This document shows positions 1 through 8,274 of a DNA stretch of 23,014 bases, one piece after another. The DNA is from Plantago elongata (taxonomy: Eukaryota; Streptophyta; Magnoliopsida; Lamiales; Plantaginaceae), in contig JAYMSP010002664.1 in NCBI GenBank assembly GCA_036897095.1, positions 1 to 23,014 on the forward strand, given 5' to 3'. Positions within the stretch are counted from its first letter, which is position 1. Each line of letters opens with the position of its first letter. The position numbers and the translations under genes were made by a program. Below the pieces are notes generated by a model. The model worked only from the letters and a program-made list of their open reading frames with translations. It ran no database searches and was not told the DNA's origin.

Positions 1-103
1 TATTTTTTTTCAAATTTTGAATTTTGTCCGTTGTTTAACGGTTATAACTCCGAAAATACAAAAAAAAAAAAAAAATCACCAACGGCTATATTTTTTCGAG
101 ATC

Positions 104-111
104 TATAAAAT
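104..111 (+). promoter_or_regulatory. TATA box of the transposon ORF1
   Basis: The sequence tataaaat lies about 125 bases before the first ORF1 ATG (234) and is followed by a pyrimidine-rich leader (about 130-215). The position suits a core promoter. The assignment rests only on motif and spacing. Confidence 0.45.
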
Positions 112-233
112 GAGACCAATCTTGATATTTTTCGACTCATCCCATTTTCAACTCCTCTTTCTCTCTTAATTAAACTTAAAACACTCTCTTCCCCTCAAAT
201 CATCCTCTCCACTTCAATATTCCGGAGTGATGG

Positions 234-1235
234 ATGCAGTATTTCCAGTGGTTGAAAATCAACAAACCCGACAAATATCATGAGCACATGCAAGCTCACT
301 TTGAAAACACTTCTTCCCAACCCCAACCGAATTACGTTCAACCCTTGTTCCAAAGCTCCTACCAAGATCCCTACACTCAAAATTACCATTCTCCAACCTC
401 CCAAACACCAATCTTTTCACAAACACCGGAAGAAGAGGTTGTTCTTGAAACGCAGCCGGAAAAACAACCGATCTGAAGGCGTGGAAAAGCGAAAGCCACT
501 GAAGGAGTGACGAAAAACACATCAACCACACGGAGCAACCTGTACAACGAGCATGAGGATCTCGCTCTCATCTCAGCCTACATGGCTGTTAGCCAAAATG
601 TTATTGTTGGAACCAATCAGAAGTACTGTATATTGTTCCGTCAATTTGAGGAGAAGTATGAGGATATCAGGAGGGCGAGAATGATGTTTGTGGCGGTTAA
701 ATTTCGTACTCATGATTCACTTCGTGGAATATGGGGGCGACTGAGAGATGACATAACTCATTGGTTGATTTGTGTGGAGCGTGCTACAGTCGCTGTCGGC
801 CAACAAAGTGGCTACAATGAGTCTGATGTCAACGACACTGCCCAGGAACTGTACAAAGAGAAATCAAAAGGTCACGCCGCATTTGCAGCGTTCAAACAGT
901 GGGATGCCATGAAATCATACCCATAGTGGGAATTCAAGATGAACTTGGAGGAAACCATGAAGAAGTACGTAGCATCTGGGGGTGATGAGGTTCTGGGTGG
1001 CGATGGTGATGTAGGTGAGCAACCAATGGAATCAGCAGGTGGCAGTAGTGGAAGTAAGTGAAATCGAAGTTATGAAGGTGTGGCAAGTATCAAACGTCCT
1101 ATCGGTCGTGACAAGGCCAAGAAGTTGGATAATAATGCCAGTTCCAGTAACTCATCAATGGATGTAATGGACGAGGGAATTAATAACTTTAATTCTATTA
1201 TCCCCAATACCTTGAAATGGAAAAACAAAAGTTGA
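234..1235 (+). pseudogene. Harbinger ORF1 (Myb-like / NAM-associated C-terminal protein), broken by stops and a frameshift
   Basis: From the ATG at 234 one frame can be followed with interruptions. It shows a Gln/Pro/Ser-rich N-terminus, then a Myb/SANT-like block from about 540 containing DLALISAYMAVSQNVIVGTN, then an ExKGHAAFAAFKQWDAM stretch before 920, then the RPIGRDKAK motif. Stops break it at 474-476 (TGA, probably from an Arg CGA), 924-926 (TAG) and 1059-1061 (TGA). A frameshift between about 1180 and 1217 moves the C-terminal coiled part into another frame. In intact elements this protein is thought to bind DNA and help the transposase reach the nucleus. Such proteins are often mislabelled 'glutathione S-transferase T3-like' in plant annotations. 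It is a relic here. Confidence 0.8.
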
Positions 1236-1737
1236 AGTTTGCTTGCGAGAATGAGGAACGTAAGTCCAAGGCGAAGATGATGGACACGTATTTGGCACTG
1301 ATGTCAAACTACAACAACTTGCCCGACGATGCAAAATCACACTTTGAAGCACTAGGCAAACACTGTTTGAATCGAAGTAAAAAGCCTACTCTTGTGTTAG
1401 AAGCAGTAGCATCTCAAGATACTTGGATATGACATTCATTCTTTGGAGTTTCGAGAAAATACAATGACTTATCAATTGTGCAACATTCATCAGTTTTCGA
1501 CGATCTCCTTAACGGCACGACACATTAGGTCAACTTTGAGGTTAATTGTCATCAATACGACATGCCTTACTACCTAACCGATGAGATCTACCCAGCTTGG
1601 GCTACATTTGTTCCCGCCATCCCGAATTCGGTAACTCACCAACAAGCCAAGTTTCTCTAAGCTTCAGGAGTCTTGCCGCAAAGATGTCGAACGTGCTTTC
1701 AGAGTTATGCAAGCCTGTAAATCGACTCTTGTGATTT
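1217..1737 (+). pseudogene. Chimeric fragment: ORF1 C-terminus fused to HARBI1-like transposase C-terminal half
   Basis: The frame from 1217 reads a charged ORF1 C-terminus (KLKFACENEERKSKAKMMDT) to about 1378. It then passes without a break into KPTLVLEAVASQDTWI, which is the transposase block normally written LEAVASYDLWIWHAFFG. A TGA at 1430-1432 replaces the Trp codon. The same frame continues through FFGVSRKYND, a TAG at about 1529-1531, and YYLTDEIYPAWATF, to a TAA near 1660. A frame change follows, and LQESCRKDVERAFRVMQ is read from about 1662. Seen directly: the Asn-Asp of the second catalytic region and the Glu of KDVERAF. Missing: everything N-terminal to LEAVAS. The junction near 1375-1381 marks an internal deletion that removed the rest of ORF1, the spacer and about half the transposase. 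Confidence 0.8.
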
Positions 1738-1740
1738 CAA

Positions 1741-3256
1741 GAAAATTCATTTTTTCAAAAAAAAGAAATACTGTAATTAATAACTGAACTAATTGTTTGA
1801 TTGACTATTTCATATATTATCGAAAAGAAAAAGGGAAAAGGAAAAATGAACAATTGCTAAATTATTATCTTAAAATATAAACTACCAGTAGCTAGAGGGA
1901 ATAATGACCGTCGACATATTATTCAGAACCACTACATAATCGACATTTAAAATTTCCAATGCATAAGGTAAGTTTTTGGTTTGGTTAAGTCCACGTATAT
2001 GAGGTGGAATGTCAAAATTAGAAAATGCATGACAATTAAAAAAGAACAATTAGGTAGCTTGCATTTGTTAATTTTGATACTGTGTATGCGTGGTGGAGCA
2101 TTAATTAAAATAAATTATATGCTTTGGAATATTTATTGTCATTGGGATCGAAATCTGCTTTCAAAATCTCCGACCATGGAATTGTTAGCTTGATATAATG
2201 TTCGTACTTTGTACCTTATTACTATGTAATTATTTGTTTTCACCATAAACTCTTCATTATTAATTAGTCAGTTCAATGTGGACAAACAGCTTGCTAATTG
2301 AAGTTCATTGTATCTGAATAATCTGATTATTGTTAAACCAAATCTCGTATCACTGAGAAGATGAGATAATGAGATAACTCCATCGATCATAGAATCCATT
2401 TGATATCAATGGTTAATTAAGACCAGATTAGGATGATGATACTTACACATGGACAAAATCATTTGCACTATCGAGAAATTTGTTGTGTTAAGTCAATAAT
2501 CGTGTCTCATTGGACACGTATAATGTAAGGACTGATTGAAATAGAATATTAAGTGGTTTTTTTCAATTGAAATTGAATTTTAATATATAAAATATTCGAT
2601 TTGAGTGGGGGAATGACCACTCCAGCAGTATAACAAACGGGTCGTAATTAGCTTATCAGACTTCAGACATGATTCGGTGAGAGTATGGTTTTGTAATCAC
2701 TTTTTATTATTTGGCCAAGTGGTCTTGGTTTAACCACCAAGTCTAAAGACTCTAAACAAAGTAGTAGCTTTGTTTTGGATTTATGCATTTAGAATTTTAT
2801 TCCACAAACTGATAAATGATTACAAACTTTATCAGAGAGGTTTAATTTAAAAAATATAAAATAAGAATATGGTTTTGATTTTACGAATCAACTAGGCCAA
2901 TATATAGCAACTCATTAAAGACTTGTCGCGAATATATAATATTTGTATTTGTCGATTGATGAACTAACGAGGGTGAAATTGAAATTTAAAGCCCTGATAA
3001 TATAAGTGAGGCGATTAATGTTTAAAAGAATAGGTCTAGTAAAAAACATACTGTTATATTCCCAATGCAATTCATGTTTATAATAACCTGTCAATGTATC
3101 GTTTTTGACTATATATTCCTCGACCGTGGTACATAGCAATCATTATTCCTTCTTTCATGGCAAGCTTCTGCACGAAGAAAGTACATTGCAAGGAACGATT
3201 TGAACAATGAATTGAGCAGTGTTCCGAATTACAAGTTACCGACTTTATGGGTGTAT
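1741..3256. other. Intergenic, AT-rich, no gene seen
   Basis: All frames are short, and I recognise no protein or RNA gene. There are small hairpin-forming stretches, for example cttggt/accaag around 2725-2745. The right terminus of the Harbinger relic should lie at the start of this stretch but I could not define it. Confidence 0.6.
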
Positions 3257-3264
3257 AATGCAAT
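3257..3264. repeat. Left target-site duplication of the hAT MITE
   Basis: The 8-mer aatgcaat abuts the left terminus of the MITE. An identical copy at 3442-3449 abuts the right terminus. Confidence 0.7.
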
Positions 3265-3441
3265 CAGGAGTGGAACCATGAGGGGGTATAAGGGGGCGTT
3301 CATCCCAGTTAAAATTTAAAAATTAAAATTTTTATATGTAATATTTTCGTTAATTTAAAATTCCACCCCTGTAAATCCTTAAAAAAGAATTTCTATATAT
3401 AATTTCGTCCTATCAAAATTTAAATTTTGGGTCCCGCCCTG
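3265..3441. mobile_element. Non-autonomous hAT MITE, 177 bp
   Basis: The insert begins caggagtggaacc and ends gggtcccgccctg. The reverse complement of the right end is cagggcgggaccc, which matches the left end at 9 of 13 positions and has the CAGGGGCGGA-like form common to plant hAT termini. The insert is flanked on both sides by the perfect 8-bp direct repeat aatgcaat (3257-3264 and 3442-3449), the target-site length expected of hAT transposases. The interior is AT-rich with many aaaattt/aaatttt palindromic steps and has no coding capacity. It could only have been moved by a transposase in trans. Confidence 0.75.
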
Positions 3442-3449
3442 AATGCAAT
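3442..3449. repeat. Right target-site duplication of the hAT MITE
   Basis: The 8-mer aatgcaat is identical to the copy at 3257-3264. Confidence 0.7.
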
Positions 3450-5500
3450 TCTCACCTCGTTTGCAAAACCATTGGGAAGTAGATGATGAAGTAGTTAGTG
3501 TAGGTAGGATCACTTAATTAGAACTGCAATTATGAAATAAAATCGTTAAGAGGCTATTTTAATTTATTCATTCACTAATCACTTGGATATATCCCACTGG
3601 TCAACTCACTAGAACTTTCAAACCTCATAGGCTCATACTAATTAATTCACAAAACTGAATATTAAACAATTTATAATGTAAAGGAGATCAAAAATACGCA
3701 GCATATTCTGCAAAGTACAGCTGCTTCAAAAGCAAACCAGTCTTTTCTCTTTGATAATTATAACCTTATTTCTGTATGTTAATTGAATACCTGGGTTAAT
3801 TAGATTAATATTCAAATGCCTGTTTGAATATTACTCGAATATTTTATGTTTGTTATGATATTTAAATGTCGAAGATCGAAATGGCTCTACAGTAGCAACA
3901 TTTTTCTCTACCTATATAACAAATCTATAATACCCTATCCAATTACAATTCTATATCAAACACAATTTTAACAATCCCACTACAATTTCGATCACTATTC
4001 ACACATTTAAATCGGGGCATTTAAGTCGCATGTAAATCAGCTCCTTAAGCATAATTAGTTAAGTATTAAGATAAATACAGTGGAATCTAACTGAGTGTAG
4101 TTAACGACTACGAAAGTAGGTAGTAGGTGAAGAATTGACAATAACTTTATTTTAAGAAAAGGATTTCTTTATAATTTCTACTTAATTATTTATACCAAAG
4201 AAAAATTATGTTATTATAAATAATAATTAAACAAATACTTGTACGTACTTATGAGCTTGATTAGCCAATCATACACTCGAGGAATGCGATCCTGTCAGTG
4301 AAGTTAATGATGTATTAGTACCCTGACACCAAACTGTAGTACATTAACAAACCTCTGTTGTACAAGTACTATGATATATAATGATACATTAATTAAATTT
4401 TATAAAGATGTTTTGTAAATAGATTAGTTGATTTACAAAATATGCTAGGTAAAACAAATCAACTTATTTATTTTATTTATTTATAAAATTTCAGAACAAA
4501 CTTATGAAATTAACTTCATTTATCAGTGTTAGTCAGATGTTCACGTAATATATATATGTTATAAAAGTAAATTTATAAAATTAATAAATTAATTGATGAT
4601 GTATGCTATTAGTGAAAATTAACAACTTGTCCAAAATTAGGTGAGGGTTAGGGTTAATCTTTTGATATTGTCACCATTTAAGGCGATACACTGCAGAATT
4701 ACAAGCTAGTGATGTGTTGAAAAACATTTTAAAGAGCGACTGTTGCATCATTGATACTCTATAATACTACAATTGTATATCGTCATATTAAATATATAAC
4801 TTTGAGTGTGAAAGATGTATTATTTGTATTCTGTAATACAATTCTAAGTCTTTATTGTAATTATTTCATTTTTCTGGATAGTTTTTTGTAATTTTCTCCC
4901 CAATTGGATCCTGGAATGAATTCTCCCACGCTCGACAGAGTTAAGTCCAGAGCTAAGGGGTTTGCACAATTGGTGAATTGTGTTGTTAGTCCATGTGGGC
5001 TCGGAGCCTTCCATGGCTCAATAGATTTGGCATTCACGAGTCCATGGAGACTTCCTCCTTTGTTGTAGGCAGCCTCATGGGCCGAAGTAAACCTGGTGTG
5101 ATCTTGGGCCTTTAAACTTCAGATATTGAATTAATCAAGTTGAGGCTAGTGTTGTAATCTAACCACATAACTAGCATTTACTCCCACTTCTATTACTTAT
5201 ACTAATCAAAAACTTAAAAATAATTATAAGTCTTAAGAAGTAACTTTTCCACTACTTCCTCATTTTTAGGTTACAAAAATCGTATATGTTTTAGTTTAAT
5301 AGTTGTACAATACTACTAATAATAAGAATTTTAACATTTACATATTCAAAATTTTATGAAAGATTTTTTAGATTTTTAATATGTTTTTCATAAAAATTAA
5401 TAAATAACAATGAGAGAATGATAAATTTTTAAATTTTTACATTTTAATATAAAAGTTGTATTTATATTTAATAGAATGAATTTAAAATTGAAAATGATAA
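3450..5500. other. Intergenic, AT-rich, no gene seen
   Basis: No open frame of note and no RNA gene seen. Positions about 4895-5110 are visibly richer in G+C than the surroundings and carry repeated tccatgg/ccatgtgg words and a small cacaatt-ggtg-aattgtg hairpin (4966-4983). I do not recognise this segment. It may be part of an old transposon or a non-coding transcript. Confidence 0.5.
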
Positions 5501-5506
5501 GTATGT

Positions 5507-5524
5507 CACGTGGATATCCACGTG
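5507..5524. promoter_or_regulatory. 18-bp perfect palindrome built from two G-boxes
   Basis: The sequence cacgtggatatccacgtg is its own reverse complement and holds two complete G-box cores (cacgtg at 5507-5512 and 5519-5524), 12 bp apart centre to centre. G-boxes are bound by plant bHLH and bZIP factors such as PIF, ABF and GBF proteins. That the pair works as a regulatory site is inference. The nearest possible transcript is the unrecognised exon at 6106-6229. Confidence 0.5.
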
Positions 5525-5618
5525 TCACGGATACTAGTATTGTAATATGGAAAGTTTGTCAGGAACTGAACTCCCACTCCAGGGACTCCAGTAGTGTACT
5601 TTAGATCCTGCCCGAGAG

Positions 5619-5640
5619 CAGAGGCGGACCAAGTACTAGG
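5619..5640 (+). repeat. Orphan hAT-like terminus
   Basis: The words cagaggcggacc resemble plant hAT terminal inverted repeats. I found no partner terminus or 8-bp duplication, so this is at most a truncated end. Confidence 0.25.
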
Positions 5641-6105
5641 GGACATAGTCGAGCTTTCACCCTGCGAATCCCGGAAGTTCAAATCTGAGTCCTGCTTGCG
5701 AATATGATCAACCCTGCTGTTAGTTTGTTACTGTCGTCATTCCCAGTTTCCCATCAATTTCAGATATGTACAAAAACAAAATACATTAGGGAGAATGTAT
5801 GCGAAAAACAGCTATTAAAAACGAACGCTGGTAGGCCGTACTGGAGAGAACGGAGTAACATACTAACGGTGATGAAGACACGCCTATGACAACAACAAAG
5901 GTATCGAGTAATACTACAGGGGAAAACCTGACAACCCAAGAAATATAAATGGCTTATTGTTTTGTGCAAGAGTAATATCTAGTTATCCACAAATAACGTG
6001 TGCATTTGTGAATGATGTTTTACGCACCATCGAGCTAGCTAGGATACCTACTGTTATCTTTAATTAGCGTAAACACTTACTGATTTTATCATCATATGTG
6101 TGCAG

Positions 6106-6229
6106 TGAGATGATTGGGCTGTGTGCTTTTATAAGACGCCACGAGAGATCTGGTGATCGGCATAACATGATCAGAAGAATTTCATCTGATCAATCTTTCT
6201 GGCCGTCCACCCTTCCAAAACCGGACTGA
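6106..6229 (+). CDS. Possible 3'-terminal exon of an unrecognised gene
   Basis: After an acceptor-like tgtgtgcag ending at 6105, one frame reads SEMIGLCAFIRRHERS and on to FWPSTLPKPD, stopping at TGA 6227-6229. From the ATG at 6110 it is 39 residues. The composition (Arg/His-rich, no low-complexity runs, Pro-Asp end) looks more like a protein C-terminus than random AT-rich DNA. A compatible preceding segment might lie at about 5766-5888, after tttcag, reading NAGRPYWRERSNILTVMKTR. I could not find a donor joining the two convincingly. The family is not recognised. It could be a decayed gene end or chance. Confidence 0.25.
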
Positions 6230-7003
6230 GTTGCATCAAGTCTGCTTTCTCATCTTATCCAAGTGAAAATTGTATAAATTCAACCTGATCATGTAAATGA
6301 GATTGTTATGGGTGTGTGCCGGCTCAATCAAGTTTCTAGTTCTTGTGTTACTGCTGATAGCTGAGGATTTGAACATTCATCAAGTACATACATATTTGCT
6401 TAACTAGTGTTTGCACAGTTCCTTTAAGATACCATGTTTGGAGGAACTGGTGTCTTAACCTTTTTATGCGTCTGCACTTTTCATTTCTTACTTTCCAGGG
6501 TAGAGTAGGATTAATTCATATTAAATCTGTCTTCAGGATAGTATTCCTCCCTATCCTCTTCCCCTCAGTTTGTTTGCTTAACTGTTTTTGCATAAATATT
6601 GTTTATCAGTGTTTGTATGTCATATTTGAAGAGCATGTGTTCTTCAAAGGAAGATTCTTTATCTGGCATCATTGGGAGCTTCATGTACATATGTGGAGTC
6701 TGTTGGCGTTGGTCAGGTCTGTGCATTTCTTTATCCAGGTATCATGGTTTCATTGTAAATCTTGGCATATGGGAGTAGCCTTGGGTGATATATGGTGTTT
6801 GAGTAGAAAAAAGAGAAATGTAGGAGACTGCAAAAGAAAGATACCACAGTTTAAAAAAGAAATCGATTTCAAAGAGGACTGGAAAAAAGGAATAAACAAT
6901 CTAAAAGAGGCTTAAAACATAAAAAGAAGGCCCAACTCAATATTTCATCTCCAGTTATGTAGTTGTCACTTTATGTTATGGATTTTAATTTATTTCAAAT
7001 TAC
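6230..7003. other. Non-coding stretch, no gene supported
   Basis: A 150-codon open frame here (6466-6915) has no recognisable domain and a biased composition (Phe, His, Val, Ile). Several acceptor-like tttccag and ttatcag words occur, which would fit the tail or introns of a non-coding transcript. Nothing stronger can be said. Confidence 0.4.
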
Positions 7004-7006
7004 TTG

Positions 7007-8002
7007 ATGATTGATAGATCTTCTGTTTATGAATCTTACTTAGGATGTTCTGCTGATAGCTATAGGGTTGTATGTAATTTGACTGTGAGAATGATTATAA
7101 TCTGTTTTGCACTCTTCAGTTTGCTTTTTGGTTATCAGGTTATGCTAGATACCTATCAGTTCTCAGATTGTTATGATAAATGGAGTGATGGTGTAAAAAC
7201 AGTTGGAATTGTCCCTAGAAATTTTCTGCAGAAATGTTATCAGGAAGAGAGTGGCTATTCTATGCAGAGAGATGGAATTCACCTGAAGCATGACTGCTAC
7301 TCGATTGTTTTGGAGCTGCAAGCTGAAGTCTGCAGATACAATCTGCAGATGCATATAGCAGAAAGTGAACAGCAAACTGATGTTTTTCTGAGAAACTGCG
7401 GATTCGAGCTGCAGGCTCAAGTTTCAGAGGTTCTGCAGGTTCCGTCAACAGCCTACAGATACACACAATCAGCTCCGGATCTCAATTGCGAACTGAATAA
7501 AGGAAGCTGGCGTTGGAACTGTATTGTGGAAGGCACGGGTACAGGCAGCATGTCAGTCTTTGAACAGGTTTTCAGACCGATTTTTACACAACTGCTGTAT
7601 GAAATTTTGGATCGACTGCATTCTTCACATCGACAAATTTGGATCATCGTCAATGAGTTATGCCTCGAATCTTGGTTTTTGGCTCAATCACCTAGAATTT
7701 GGTTTAAAAGAAAATTGCAACTGCAAGGGCATCGATGGACTGCGCAGGTGGGCAGGACTTTTGGCTCGGCAAAGGGCAGGCGGCCTGGCCTATTGGGCAT
7801 GTTGGCACGAAACGAATCTTTTGAGATCTCTTGCAAGACTTCTGATACTTATGTTTCGTATAATACGACTAAGTCTTGTAAGGATCTAGTATATTTTGTA
7901 AATGTGTTATTCTTGATAGCCAGATTAGCTAGTTGGGTATTTTGGTGGGATGTAATTATCTTACGACTCTTGGTGTACGCGGATTCCTTCAAACCGCCAT
8001 GA
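7007..8002 (+). CDS. Orphan open reading frame, 331 codons, unknown
   Basis: The frame is open from the ATG at 7007 to the TGA at 8000-8002, which is long for DNA of this composition. I recognise no family. It has a hydrophobic segment near residues 24-46 (IIICFALFSLLFGYQVML) and a hydrophobic C-terminus (LVYFVNVLFLIARL onward), with a Gln/Cys-rich middle. Another plus frame (7524-7889) and several minus frames are also open, and five ctgcag words lie in 7226-7438. A 16-A run follows at 8044-8059. Together this suggests part of a fairly recent retroelement or retroposed transcript rather than a conserved gene. Coding status is doubtful. Confidence 0.25.
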   Translation: MIDRSSVYESYLGCSADSYRVVCNLTVRMIIICFALFSLLFGYQVMLDTYQFSDCYDKWSDGVKTVGIVPRNFLQKCYQEESGYSMQRDGIHLKHDCYSIVLELQAEVCRYNLQMHIAESEQQTDVFLRNCGFELQAQVSEVLQVPSTAYRYTQSAPDLNCELNKGSWRWNCIVEGTGTGSMSVFEQVFRPIFTQLLYEILDRLHSSHRQIWIIVNELCLESWFLAQSPRIWFKRKLQLQGHRWTAQVGRTFGSAKGRRPGLLGMLARNESFEISCKTSDTYVSYNTTKSCKDLVYFVNVLFLIARLASWVFWWDVIILRLLVYADSFKPP

Positions 8003-8043
8003 TTAGTATATATATATAAAATTCGAGAACTTGGGCTCTCTTT

Positions 8044-8059
8044 AAAAAAAAAAAAAAAA
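8044..8059 (+). repeat. A16 tract
   Basis: Sixteen consecutive A follow ctcttt, 41 bases after the orphan frame ends. It could be the remnant poly(A) tail of a plus-oriented retroposed sequence. I found no flanking target duplication, so it may be a plain homopolymer. Confidence 0.4.
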
Positions 8060-8214
8060 GTTATATAAAGTGGCAAGAGGTAGAAGTAGTTATAATAACT
8101 AATCGATTCTTATTATATAGATGAACATGGATGGGGCTACAACAACAACAACACGACTACTTGAAAGATTTCATCAATGAAGTTCGTCACAAATATATCT
8201 TCGAGCACCAACAC

Positions 8215-8220
8215 TTTATT
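8215..8220 (-). terminator. Possible poly(A) signal of GAPN
   Basis: On the minus strand this reads AATAAA, 55 bases past the GAPN stop codon. The 3' untranslated region would occupy roughly 8274 down to about 8190. Plant signals are loose, so other sites are possible. Confidence 0.4.
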
Positions 8221-8274
8221 ATTCCGACCTTTAAGCAACAACTCATACGCTAAAAGCATAAACACGAACGAGTT

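Larger units (their letters stand above)
1..1740 (+). mobile_element. Decayed, internally deleted PIF/Harbinger transposon (left end outside the window)
   Basis: The stretch reads as one transposon on the plus strand: an AT-rich leader with an A16 tract (60-75) and a TATA box, a broken ORF1 of the Myb-like/NAM-associated type, then pieces of a DDE_4 'plant transposon protein' (HARBI1-like) transposase. The diagnostic ORF1 motif RPIGRDKAK is readable near 1099-1125. Transposase pieces include HSFFGVSRKYNDLSIVQHSS (1433-1492), HQYDMPYYLTDEIYPAWATF (about 1549-1608) and KDVERAF (about 1683-1703). The first two thirds of the transposase, including its first catalytic Asp, are missing. I see no terminal inverted repeats. 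The left end must lie before position 1, and the right end is somewhere after about 1740. The element cannot encode its own transposition proteins. Confidence 0.85.

Noticed and set aside
5640..5700. SINE or tRNA-derived B-box (aagttcaaatctgagtcc)
   Set aside because: The box is imperfect, no matching A-box or 3' tail was found, and no flanking duplication is visible.
6466..6915. 150-codon frame as a gene
   Set aside because: Composition is what AT-rich DNA gives by chance (Phe, Ile, His runs), it has no domain, and it sits among acceptor-like words.
8044..8080. Target-site duplication after the A16 run (ttatataaagtgg)
   Set aside because: I could not find a matching copy upstream, so a retroposon boundary cannot be asserted.
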